NCBI GenBank assembly: GCA_051877895.1
Contig: JBJEJI010000033.1
Coordinates: 1 to 16,997, forward strand
Reading direction: 5' to 3'
Length of the DNA stretch: 16,997 nt
Origin: UBA3775 sp051877895
GTDB taxonomy: Bacteria > Bacillota > Clostridia > Lachnospirales > Lachnospiraceae
Shown: one piece after another, positions 7,195 to 13,982 of the stretch
Layout: each line of letters opens with the position of its first letter
Position numbering within the stretch: position 1 is the first letter of the stretch
Notes under the pieces: model-generated
What the model was told of the DNA's origin: nothing
Seen by the model: the letters and a program-made list of their open reading frames with translations, nothing else
The model's database searches: none
Program-made: the position numbers and the translations under genes

Positions 7195-8100
7195 ATGAAA
7201 AAATTTAGAAAGATAACAACACTATTATTGGCAGTAGTTTTAGGTACAGGGCTTTTAACCGCATGCGGTTCAGGCAGTTCCGAACAAAGCAGGACGGGGG
7301 AGGGAAGCAATATAAAAGTTGTAAAGGCCGCAACAAGCGGAGCACCATCACCGTATATCATTGTTGAGGAGGACGGTTCTCTTTCCGGATATGATGTGGA
7401 GGTTGTCAATGAGCTTTTTTCCCGACTGCCGGACTATGAGGTGGAATGGGAAATAACAGAGTTTGCATCAATTTTTACAGGTCTTGATTCCGGGTATTAT
7501 CAATTGGGTGTCAACCATTTCGGTTTTAATACGGAACGTGCCGAGAAGTATCTGTATTCCGATGTTATTGCCATTGATCCGGTAGCAATTCTTGTAAAAG
7601 ATAATAACACGGATATTCAATCGGTTTATGACCTGCCCGGACATACAACCGAGGCTTCTGCAACAAGCTACTATTTATCGGTTTTTGACAATTTTAACGC
7701 AACCCATGAGGAGCAGATTGATTATGTGTTTGTAGAGGATCCCGGGCAAACGCCGCTTCACGTTTCTGACGGAACAATTGATTTTGAAATATTCACCAAA
7801 ACTACCCTTGAATCCCAGGTTTCAAGTCTGGGTCTTACAGATGTAAAGCTGATTAATGTTTCCAATGAGGAAAATGCATGGCTGACATCCGGAGTAGAAT
7901 CCCCAAGCGGAACATTCTATCTTATTTCAAAGGAAGAAGCTGCCCTTGCAGAGGCTTTAAATAAAGCATTTGAAGAGGCGGTTCAGGACGGAACAATTCA
8001 GAAGCTTGCCGTAAAATATTTGGGTGCAACAGAGGATTCCGCGCTTACGACAGAGCAGATAGAGGAAACAAGAGCACTGATTGAGAGCCTTACAAAGTAA
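7195..8100 (+). CDS. Amino-acid ABC transporter substrate-binding lipoprotein (family 3)
   Basis: A 301-residue extracellular solute-binding protein. The signal peptide (KKFRK, then residues 8-23 hydrophobic) ends in lipobox LTAC with Cys24, so it is membrane-tethered. GSLSGYDVEVVNELFSRL matches the DGxxxGxDVE motif of polar amino-acid binding proteins. A region equivalent to the usual T-x-ER segment reads FNTERAEKYLYS, and the C-terminus has the DGTIQKLAVKYLG helix of the family. The general look is closest to cystine/cysteine-type binding proteins (TcyJ/K-like), and the neighbours favour a sulfur amino acid or derivative, but the ligand is inferred. GGAGG precedes the ATG. It lies 67 nt after the amidohydrolase and 39 nt before the permease, in one operon. 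Confidence 0.9.
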   Translation: MKKFRKITTLLLAVVLGTGLLTACGSGSSEQSRTGEGSNIKVVKAATSGAPSPYIIVEEDGSLSGYDVEVVNELFSRLPDYEVEWEITEFASIFTGLDSGYYQLGVNHFGFNTERAEKYLYSDVIAIDPVAILVKDNNTDIQSVYDLPGHTTEASATSYYLSVFDNFNATHEEQIDYVFVEDPGQTPLHVSDGTIDFEIFTKTTLESQVSSLGLTDVKLINVSNEENAWLTSGVESPSGTFYLISKEEAALAEALNKAFEEAVQDGTIQKLAVKYLGATEDSALTTEQIEETRALIESLTK

Positions 8101-8139
8101 TAATCCTAAGATAATGAATTTTTCGATAGGAGGACAGAG

Positions 8140-8892
8140 ATGCTCAATTTATTTGATTTGTCCGTGGTAAAAAAGGATTTGATGGCAATGCTGGAATATC
8201 TGCCGGTCACCTTAAAGCTAACCGCATGGTCCGCATTGATTGGTCTGGTGCTTGGATTTATATTGGCTGTCATCAGAATCAAAAAGATTCCGGTATTAAG
8301 ACAGATTACAGGATTTCTAGTTTCCATTGTAAGAGGAACACCGGTCATAGTCCAGCTTTACATAACATATTTCGGGATTCCGATTGCAATAAAATATATT
8401 AATTATTATCAGGGAACCCAGTACTCCATGACAACCATTCAGCCAATTATGTATGCAATTCTCGCATTGGGAATTAATACGGCAGCCTACAATGCAGTTA
8501 CAATACAGTCAGCTCTTGAGGCGGTAAACAAAGGAGAAATAGAGGCAGCTGCATCTCTTGGGTTATCGGGAACACAAAGAATGTTCCGGATTATTGTTCC
8601 GGAGGCTGTAGAACTGGCATTGCCGTCTCTCGGCAACACCTTAATCGGTCTTGTAAAAGGAACCTCTCTTGCATTTACCTGCTCTGTTATAGAAATGACG
8701 GCGGCGGGCAAGATAATGGCAGGAAGGGATTATCGTTATTTTGAGGCTTACGTTGCGCTTGCTGTTATCTACTGGATTATTACGATTGTATTAGAACTGA
8801 TTATGAACTACATTATCAATATGGTAAGGGTTCCGGAGACACCGGAAAAAAGAAAGGGCTTTTTCTGGTTCCTGAAGGTTAAGGAGGCATAG
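8140..8892 (+). CDS. Polar amino-acid ABC transporter permease
   Basis: A 250-residue integral membrane protein of the HisMQ/TcyL type. It has about five hydrophobic segments (roughly 22-46, 57-80, 102-122, 165-187 and 204-228). The cytoplasmic EAA loop EAAASLGLSGTQ begins at residue 135 and is followed by VPEAVELALPSLGN, which docks onto the ATPase. RGTPVIVQL (65-73) is also typical. Only one permease gene is present, so the transporter should use a homodimer. AGGAGG lies 6 nt before the ATG. It encodes the membrane channel for the ligand captured by the preceding lipoprotein. Confidence 0.93.
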   Translation: MLNLFDLSVVKKDLMAMLEYLPVTLKLTAWSALIGLVLGFILAVIRIKKIPVLRQITGFLVSIVRGTPVIVQLYITYFGIPIAIKYINYYQGTQYSMTTIQPIMYAILALGINTAAYNAVTIQSALEAVNKGEIEAAASLGLSGTQRMFRIIVPEAVELALPSLGNTLIGLVKGTSLAFTCSVIEMTAAGKIMAGRDYRYFEAYVALAVIYWIITIVLELIMNYIINMVRVPETPEKRKGFFWFLKVKEA

Positions 8893-8894
8893 CC

Positions 8895-9653
8895 ATGATA
8901 AAAATAAACAACATCAAAAAAAGCTTCCAGACAAATGTGGTCCTTGACGGAATCAGTTTTGAGATTAAAAAAGGGGATGTTATCGCCATTATCGGTCCTT
9001 CCGGAACGGGGAAATCTACATTGCTACGGTGTCTCAATCTTCTTGAAAAGCCGGAAAGCGGTAGCATTGAGTTCGATGATTTCCGCTTTGATTATGGGAA
9101 TCATACTAAAAAAGACGAAGCTTTTTTAAGGAAGAAGGCAACAATGGTTTTTCAGTCTTTTAATCTGTTTTCAAAGAAAACTGCATTAGAAAATGTAATG
9201 GAGGCCTTGACGGTGGTTCAAAAAAAATCCAAAGCAGAGGCAAGGGAAATCGCTCTGAAAGAACTTGAAAAGGTAAAGATGAGCGACAGGTTAAACTACT
9301 ATCCAAGGCATCTTTCCGGCGGGCAGCAGCAGCGGGTTGCCATTGCCAGAGCCATTGCCTTAAATCCGGAACTGCTGCTTTTCGATGAACCCACATCGGC
9401 ACTTGATCCTGAACTGGTCGGGGAGGTACTGGACACCATAAGGGATATTGCAAAAGAGGGCAATACCATGCTGATTGTTTCACATGAAATGAGTTTTGTC
9501 AGAAACGTAGCCAATAAGGTCCTTTTCATGGAGGGAGGAAAAATTGTGGAAGCCGGAACTGCAGCCGAGATATTTGAAAATCCTCAAAATGAAAGAACCA
9601 AGAACTTTCTTCTGAAAAATATGGTTAACATTCCTCCTGAATTTGTGATTTAA
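8895..9653 (+). CDS. Polar amino-acid ABC transporter ATP-binding protein
   Basis: A 252-residue ATPase with all nucleotide-binding motifs: Walker A GPSGTGKST (34-42), Q-loop Gln87, signature LSGGQQQR (140-147), Walker B LLLFDEPTSALD (160-171) and switch His197 (SHEM). Length and sequence match the GlnQ/TcyN group that powers polar amino-acid uptake. It starts 2 nt after the permease stop codon, so the two are translationally coupled. It is the last gene before a clear terminator at 9709-9758 and so closes the sulfur amino-acid import operon. Confidence 0.95.
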   Translation: MIKINNIKKSFQTNVVLDGISFEIKKGDVIAIIGPSGTGKSTLLRCLNLLEKPESGSIEFDDFRFDYGNHTKKDEAFLRKKATMVFQSFNLFSKKTALENVMEALTVVQKKSKAEAREIALKELEKVKMSDRLNYYPRHLSGGQQQRVAIARAIALNPELLLFDEPTSALDPELVGEVLDTIRDIAKEGNTMLIVSHEMSFVRNVANKVLFMEGGKIVEAGTAAEIFENPQNERTKNFLLKNMVNIPPEFVI

Positions 9654-9708
9654 ATGTTTTAGTATCAGAAAATGACAGAAGGAAAAATAGAAGGATATTT
9701 GCATTCTG

Positions 9709-9758
9709 TGCAAGGGAGGCAGTGAAAGGAAACCTGTATTCCCTTGCATTTTATTTTT
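9709..9758 (+). terminator. Intrinsic terminator of the transporter operon
   Basis: TGCAAGGGA (9709-9717) and TCCCTTGCA (9740-9748) form a perfect 9-bp stem with a 22-nt loop that contains a small AGG/CCT pairing. It is followed at once by TTTTATTTTT. It lies 56 nt after the ATPase stop and separates this operon from the nitrogenase-like one. Confidence 0.85.
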
Positions 9759-9818
9759 GGATACATAGTAAGGGGGCAGTACGCAGCACCGGCTGCTTCC
9801 TTTGCACCGGCAATAAGA

Positions 9819-9840
9819 AAAAACTATAGCAGACAATAAA
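9819..9840 (+). promoter_or_regulatory. Second LysR-type box (AAAAACTAT-N8-ATAAA)
   Basis: AAAAACTAT (9819-9827), eight other bases, then ATAAA (9836-9840) repeats the flanks and spacing of the box at 5664-5685, though without the inner palindrome. It lies about 75 bp upstream of the probable start of the nitrogenase-like operon. This fits a weaker LysR site, but the match could be chance in A-rich DNA. Confidence 0.35.
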
Positions 9841-9871
9841 TAACAACTATTAGCCCGGAAGCTTGTTTTTA

Positions 9872-9900
9872 TTGACAAAATTTCCCTGACAGGATAGAAT
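9872..9900 (+). promoter_or_regulatory. Strong sigma-70-type promoter of the nitrogenase-like operon
   Basis: TTGACA (9872-9877) is a perfect -35, the spacer is exactly 17 bp and TAGAAT (9895-9900) matches five of six -10 positions. The predicted start is near 9907, leaving a leader of about 105 nt. AGGATA (9891-9896) and TATCCT (9906-9911) form an inverted repeat over the -10 and start site, so a repressor could act here. No sigma-54 (GG-N10-GC) site was seen. Confidence 0.75.
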
Positions 9901-9940
9901 GTTAATATCCTATAAAACCTACCGAATAACTGGGAAAAGT

Positions 9941-9970
9941 GCCGCAAGTCCCGGGACAGGGATGGCGGAC
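9941..9970 (+). promoter_or_regulatory. Hairpin in the untranslated leader of the nitrogenase-like operon
   Basis: CCGC (9942-9945) pairs with GCGG (9965-9968), and TCCC (9949-9952) with GGGA (9959-9962), giving a two-part stem-loop, with another CCGG/CCGG pairing possible nearer the start codon. It does not match any riboswitch consensus I know (SAM, Moco, cobalamin and T-box considered). It may simply be leader structure. Confidence 0.3.
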
Positions 9971-10013
9971 AGAAGGAGAAGCAGCACCGGGAACCGGAGA
10001 AAGAAGGCGTTAT

Positions 10014-10886
10014 ATGAGCAATACATATGAGGAATTACAGAATTCTCATCCCTGCTTCGGCGGGCAGAAAAATAATGCGGGAAGAATTCATCTGCCGGTA
10101 AGTCCGGGATGTAATATTGCATGCCGATTTTGCGACAGAACCATCAATGATGTAGAAAACCGTCCGGGAGTCACCTCTAAGGTGCTTACACCGGAGGAAA
10201 GTCTGGATATTCTGCAGAAAGCATTGGAGATTTGTCCGGAAATCAGAGTTGCAGGCATCGCAGGGCCGGGAGACACACTGGCTTCGGATTATGCACTCAG
10301 GACATTCCGTCTGATTAAAGAAAAATATCCCGGACTAATTAAGTGTATGAGTACAAACGGATTGCTGCTGAAGGAAAAGGCACAGGAGGTCATTACAGTT
10401 GGCATCGATTCCCTGACGGTGACGGTAAATGCAGTGAATCCTGAAATCGAAAGCCGATTGAATCAATATATTATTTATCACGGACAGAAGATTGAAGGAA
10501 TTCACGGAGCGGAAATTCTGATTGAAAACCAGCTGGCGGGCATCCGTGAAGTAACGGCAGCGGGGATAACGGTGAAGGTGAATACCGTACTGGTACCGGA
10601 AATAAATGGGGAGCATATTGAGGAAATTGCAAAAACCGTGAAGGAAGCAGGAGCAAGCATTTATAATATTATTCCACTGATTCCTCAATACCAGCTTTCC
10701 GGGCTGAAGGCACCTTCATGTGCAGAGATTGATGCTGCCAGAACAAAAGCATCGAAGTATATTGATGTTTTCAGACATTGTCAGCACTGTAGGGCAGATG
10801 CAGTAGGCGTTCCCGGAAAATCGGAGTACGGAGACCGGATTTATCAGCGCAGGCTGAATGCAAAGGAGACTTTTTCTCATGGATGA
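10014..10886 (+). CDS. nifB: NifB-type radical SAM protein (8Fe cluster precursor synthase)
   Basis: A 290-residue radical SAM protein. NifB fuses two 4Fe-4S clusters with a SAM-derived carbide and sulfur to give the 8Fe precursor of nitrogenase cofactors. Signatures are SHPCF (11-15), GRIHLPVSPGCNIACRFC with the CX3CX2C SAM cluster at Cys33, Cys37 and Cys40, RPGVTSKVLTPEE (50-62), GIAGPGD (81-87), and the C-terminal HCQHCRADAVG (255-265), which supplies extra cluster ligands in NifB. So this is the full short NifB core, lacking the NifX domain often fused at the C-terminus; that domain is encoded by the next gene. ATG 10014 is chosen over a GTG at 9939 because AGAAGG (10002-10007) sits 6 nt upstream and HPCF homology begins just after. 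It is the first gene of the operon, and its stop overlaps the next gene by 8 nt. Confidence 0.9.
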   Translation: MSNTYEELQNSHPCFGGQKNNAGRIHLPVSPGCNIACRFCDRTINDVENRPGVTSKVLTPEESLDILQKALEICPEIRVAGIAGPGDTLASDYALRTFRLIKEKYPGLIKCMSTNGLLLKEKAQEVITVGIDSLTVTVNAVNPEIESRLNQYIIYHGQKIEGIHGAEILIENQLAGIREVTAAGITVKVNTVLVPEINGEHIEEIAKTVKEAGASIYNIIPLIPQYQLSGLKAPSCAEIDAARTKASKYIDVFRHCQHCRADAVGVPGKSEYGDRIYQRRLNAKETFSHG

Positions 10887-11235
10887 GAAATATTTGGTGG
10901 CAGTGGCCTCCAGTGACGGCATTGTTGTCAACAGCCACTTTGGGAAGGCCGGGGAATTTTATATTTACGAAATTGGTGAAGACGGTACCGCTGCGCTTGT
11001 GGAAAGACGGCATATGCAGCCGGTGTGCAGCCGGGGAGAGCATGATGATAAACAGCTGTCAGAAAATCTGAACCGGCTGCGGGACTGCAAATATATTCTC
11101 GTCAGCAGAATCGGAGTCGGGGCGTCAGATGCGGCAGAGCGTATGGGCCTGGTTCCCATGGAGCTGCCCGGTATGATTCAGGATTCATTGTCACAGCTGA
11201 TTACATATCAGAAAATACAAAGGTTATTTCAATAA
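10879..11235 (+). CDS. Small NifX/NafY-family cluster-binding protein
   Basis: A 118-residue protein of the dinitrogenase iron-molybdenum cofactor biosynthesis family. VAVASSDGIVVNSHFGKAGEFYIYEI is the characteristic N-terminal strand and loop with a conserved His in the HFG motif, and the C-terminal half is the usual alpha/beta region. Family members bind and carry NifB-co or related clusters. It overlaps the NifB gene by 8 nt (ATGGATGA), so it likely acts as the detached NifX domain of NifB and receives the new cluster. ATG 10879 has AAGGAGA 10 nt upstream; the earlier in-frame ATG 10858 is less well placed. Confidence 0.85.
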   Translation: MDEKYLVAVASSDGIVVNSHFGKAGEFYIYEIGEDGTAALVERRHMQPVCSRGEHDDKQLSENLNRLRDCKYILVSRIGVGASDAAERMGLVPMELPGMIQDSLSQLITYQKIQRLFQ

Positions 11236-11256
11236 GCAGGAGGAATCAGAAAGAAA

Positions 11257-12105
11257 ATGGGTGAAATCAGACAAATTGCAATTTACGGAAAAGGCGGAAT
11301 CGGTAAGTCCACCACCACGCAGAATTTAACGGCAGGATTATGTGAGCATGGCAAGAAGGTGATGGTAGTAGGCTGTGACCCGAAGGCGGATTCTACCAGA
11401 TTGCTGCTTGGAGGACTGGCACAGAAAACCGTTCTCGACACCATAAGAGAGGAAGGGGAGGACATTACCCTGGACAGAATTATGAAAGAGGGCTATGGCG
11501 GAACAAGATGTGTTGAGTCCGGGGGACCGGAGCCGGGTGTAGGCTGTGCCGGACGCGGAATCATTACATCGATCAATATGCTTGAGAACCTTGGTGCATA
11601 TACAGAGGATTTGGATTATGTATTTTATGACGTTCTGGGAGATGTTGTCTGCGGAGGCTTTGCAATGCCGATTCGAGAGGGAAAAGCCAAGGAGATATAT
11701 ATTGTTGCCAGCGGGGAAATGATGGCTCTTTATGCAGCAAACAACATATCAAAGGGAATTCAGAGATATGCAAGGACCGGGGGAGTGAGACTGGGAGGAA
11801 TTATCTGTAATTCCAGAAATGTGGACAGAGAACTGGATCTTCTTCGTGCCTTTGCGAAGGAATTGGGAACCAAGCTGCTTTATTTTGTTCCCCGGGATAA
11901 TATTGTACAGCATGCGGAAATCAATAAGAAGACGGTGATTGAGTACAAGCCGGAATCAAATCAGGCACAGGAATACAGGAATCTTGCACAGGCTGTTATC
12001 GACAATACGGATTTTGTCATTCCTACGCCAATGACCCAGGAGCGGCTTGAGGAAATCCTGATGGAATACGGAATGATGGAGCTTGCTGATGATTATAAGA
12101 TTTAA
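11257..12105 (+). CDS. nifH: NifH-type nitrogenase reductase (Fe protein)
   Basis: A 282-residue Fe protein, strikingly canonical. It has P-loop GKGGIGKST (11-19), DPKADSTR switch I (41-48), Cys97 in GCAGRG and Cys132 in DVVCGGFAMPIR, which bridge one 4Fe-4S cluster between the two subunits of the dimer. Arg100, the ADP-ribosylation site in some diazotrophs, is also present, and residue numbers match Azotobacter NifH. It hydrolyses ATP while passing electrons one at a time to the NifDK-type partner encoded downstream. AGGAGG precedes the ATG at a somewhat long spacing. A canonical reductase beside divergent catalytic subunits is typical of nitrogenase-like reductases such as Mar, so this gene alone is not evidence of nitrogen fixation. 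Confidence 0.96.
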   Translation: MGEIRQIAIYGKGGIGKSTTTQNLTAGLCEHGKKVMVVGCDPKADSTRLLLGGLAQKTVLDTIREEGEDITLDRIMKEGYGGTRCVESGGPEPGVGCAGRGIITSINMLENLGAYTEDLDYVFYDVLGDVVCGGFAMPIREGKAKEIYIVASGEMMALYAANNISKGIQRYARTGGVRLGGIICNSRNVDRELDLLRAFAKELGTKLLYFVPRDNIVQHAEINKKTVIEYKPESNQAQEYRNLAQAVIDNTDFVIPTPMTQERLEEILMEYGMMELADDYKI

Positions 12106-12122
12106 GAGAAAGGGAGAGCATT

Positions 12123-13115
12123 ATGGGAAAAATACATCAGTCAATTACGGAACTTGTAGGGAGAACACCGCTTTTGCAGTTAAATGGATATGCCCAAAAG
12201 CATCATCTGGAGGCGGAAATAATCGGTAAATTGGAATACTTTAATCCCAATCAAAGCGTAAAGGACCGGATTGCCCTTGCCATGATTGAGGACGCTGAGG
12301 CAAAAGGTCTTTTAAAGCCGGGAGATACGGTGGTAGAAACAACAAGCGGAAACACCGGAATCGGGCTTGCAGCCATTGCTGCGGCAAAAGGGTATCCGTT
12401 CCGGGTATATATTCAGGATCAGGTATCCGAGGAACGCTTCCAGGTTATTAAAGCCTTTGGCGGCGAAACCATAAAGCTTTCGGAAGAGCCTGCAATTGTA
12501 AAAACGCTGGAGGAAACCAACGGAGATTTTATAGCTGCCATCGCCGCCTTAAAGGAAGAGGTGATTGCCCATGAGGAGCATGTTGTATTTGTGGACCAGT
12601 GCTCCAATCCTGCCAATCCGGCGATACACAGGAGAACCACGGGACCGGAAATCTGGGAAGACACGGACGGAAAGGTGGATATTCTGGTGGCATGCGTGGG
12701 AACCGGGGGAACCATCTCCGGAACCGGAGGATATCTGAAATCCAAAAATCCGGACATTAAAGTAGTCGGAATCCAGCCGGGACCCCATTCCCTTCCAAGC
12801 GATGAAATCCCGGAGCCGGAGGAAGAGATAACCGGAGTTCATCCGTTTTGGGGTGTGCCGGACAATGTTATTCCTGCAACTCTTGACAGAACTATTTATG
12901 ATGAAGTCCTTGAAGTGGAAGCACTGGACGCATATAAGGCGGCAAGAGAGGTGGCAAAATCAGACGGAATTTTAATCGGTACATCCTCGGGAGCTGCTTT
13001 GTTTGCGGCTACAGAGCTTGCCGAAAGACCGGAAAACAAAGGTAAAAAAATTGTGGTTATTTTCCCGGATACAGGACTGCGTTATCTGTCAACCAATTTA
13101 TTCAATGAGGATTAA
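12123..13115 (+). CDS. cysK: Divergent cysteine synthase (O-acetylserine sulfhydrylase-like)
   Basis: A 330-residue fold-type-II PLP enzyme. It has NQSVKDR with Schiff-base Lys47, substrate loop TSGNTG (74-79), PLP phosphate loop GTGGT (193-197) and GTSSG (286-290). The core is CysK-like, making cysteine from O-acetylserine and sulfide. Two usually invariant stretches differ. The PETMSIERR-type segment reads QDQVSEERF (98-106), and the HKIQGIGAGFIP-type segment reads EITGVHPFWGVPDNVIP (235-251). These border the active site, so another acceptor or sulfur nucleophile, such as a thiol, is conceivable. It lies 17 nt after nifH in the middle of the nitrogenase-like operon, tying the reductase to sulfur assimilation. 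Confidence 0.88.
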   Translation: MGKIHQSITELVGRTPLLQLNGYAQKHHLEAEIIGKLEYFNPNQSVKDRIALAMIEDAEAKGLLKPGDTVVETTSGNTGIGLAAIAAAKGYPFRVYIQDQVSEERFQVIKAFGGETIKLSEEPAIVKTLEETNGDFIAAIAALKEEVIAHEEHVVFVDQCSNPANPAIHRRTTGPEIWEDTDGKVDILVACVGTGGTISGTGGYLKSKNPDIKVVGIQPGPHSLPSDEIPEPEEEITGVHPFWGVPDNVIPATLDRTIYDEVLEVEALDAYKAAREVAKSDGILIGTSSGAALFAATELAERPENKGKKIVVIFPDTGLRYLSTNLFNED

Positions 13116-13130
13116 GGAGAAACAGCAGCC

Positions 13131-13398
13131 ATGGCAATAAACTTCAATAATTCAAATGTTGCAACCCGGGAGAACAGAATCGGTTCCATTAATCAAAAAC
13201 CATGATTATCACGGCTATCCTCTGATTCTGGGCGGATATTATGAAAAAGAAGTTACGGAAAAGCTGAAGGGGAACTTTTTAAATGTTTCCTGGCCGGTGC
13301 TGGATAAGGTGGTTCTGGATGATTTTTATGTGGGTTATACCGGAGGAATCCGGCTTATTGAAGATATTTATACAGTAGCGGTACAGCGATTCAACTAA
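13131..13398 (+). pseudogene. Relic of a second nitrogenase component 1 (NifK/NifN-type) gene
   Basis: A good start (ATG 13131 with GGAGA about 12 nt upstream) opens a 24-residue peptide, MAINFNNSNVATRENRIGSI and four more residues, that stops at 13203-13205. It resembles the N-terminus of NifK-like subunits (xxRENRxGSI). In the next reading frame, from about 13185 to 13398, about 67 residues look like the C-terminus of the same family: PLILGGYYEKEV, SWPVLDKVVL and YVGYTGGIRLIEDIY. Compare YAGYRGSLSFTEDLY in the intact subunit at 15430-16719. This is what one large internal deletion plus a frame change would leave, with roughly 80% of the gene missing. It was probably a second beta-type subunit or a NifN-like scaffold. 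Confidence 0.6.
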
Positions 13399-13412
13399 GG
13401 GAGTCAGCCCGC

Positions 13413-13432
13413 TCCGGAAAGGTCTTTCCGGA
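13413..13432. repeat. 9-bp perfect inverted repeat between the relic and the second NifX-type gene
   Basis: TCCGGAAAG (13413-13421) and CTTTCCGGA (13424-13432) are perfect inverse copies around GT. It lacks a T tract, so it is not a standard terminator. It may be an mRNA-stabilising or processing hairpin inside the operon, or a protein-binding site. Confidence 0.5.
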
Positions 13433-13465
13433 AACGCAGAAATTGCTGCATCAGGGGGAAAGGAT

Positions 13466-13960
13466 ATGTCATATAAAATTGCCGTGGGTTCATCGGACGG
13501 AGAAATGGTGGATCTGCATTTCGGAGCAGCAGAAGCCTTTTTAATATACGAGGCAGAGGGGACACGATACAGTCTCACAGAAAAACGGTATGTGGAAAAT
13601 AAAGAATCCAAAAGAGAACCGGAAAAAGCCGGAATTGCAATAGAAAATGGAGCGGATTGCAGCGGCGGCACTCCCTGTGGAGGGGGCTGCGGAAGCGGTT
13701 CCGGTGCAGGCTGTCAAGACGGACAGGGGACAGGCTGCGGAGGCATGGGTGCCGCCTCCGGAAAGGCTGCATTGTTAGGGGACTGCAGAAGTGTAGTATG
13801 TAAGAAAATAGGATTTCAGGTTCAGAAGGAACTGGAGAAACGGGCAATCTCTGCCTTTGATGTTTCGTGCAGCGTCAGGGAGGCACTGGATAAGCTTACC
13901 GTTTATTACGATCATGTGGATAAACATAAGTCCCTGAGAAACAGCAGAACCGAAAGGTGA
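13466..13960 (+). CDS. NifX-family protein with a Cys/Gly-rich insert
   Basis: A 164-residue protein. Residues 1-45 (KIAVGSSDGEMVDLHFGAAEAFLIYE) are the standard NifX/NafY N-terminal region with the conserved HFG His. Residues about 105-150 are the C-terminal half (LLGDCRSVVCKKIG, ending in SVREALDKLTVYY). Between them, about 63-95 are a low-complexity Gly/Ser stretch carrying five cysteines (65, 71, 75, 83, 91), with three more at 107, 112 and 135. Such an insert could bind an Fe-S cluster or act as a flexible metal-handling arm. It is placed 22 nt before the NifD-like gene, suggesting cluster delivery to the catalytic subunits. GGGGGAAAGGAT lies immediately before the ATG. Confidence 0.82.
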   Translation: MSYKIAVGSSDGEMVDLHFGAAEAFLIYEAEGTRYSLTEKRYVENKESKREPEKAGIAIENGADCSGGTPCGGGCGSGSGAGCQDGQGTGCGGMGAASGKAALLGDCRSVVCKKIGFQVQKELEKRAISAFDVSCSVREALDKLTVYYDHVDKHKSLRNSRTER

Positions 13961-13982
13961 AAAAAAGCAGGAGGAAAATGTT

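Noticed and set aside
9160..9529. Minus-strand open frames within the ABC ATPase gene
   Set aside because: They are shadows of an unambiguous ATPase with all motifs intact; their translations are rich in Ser, Pro and Trp.
9786..9811. Short direct repeat GCACCGGC at 9786-9793 and 9804-9811
   Set aside because: Only two nearby 8-bp copies (with a partial third at about 9983); too short to separate from chance, and no regulator or mobile element is implied.
9907..10013. Known riboswitch (SAM, cobalamin, Moco, T-box) ahead of the nitrogenase-like operon
   Set aside because: The leader is structured, but none of the conserved core sequences of these classes could be found by eye.
9939..10013. 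N-terminal extension of the NifB protein from GTG 9939
   Set aside because: The extension is low-complexity, Gly/Arg-rich, has no homology to NifB and lies in the predicted leader. ATG 10014 has its own ribosome binding site.
13575..13847. Gly/Cys repeat region as a separate repeat element or frameshift artefact
   Set aside because: The frame is open through the insert and the NifX-type sequence continues on both sides, so it is best treated as part of the protein.
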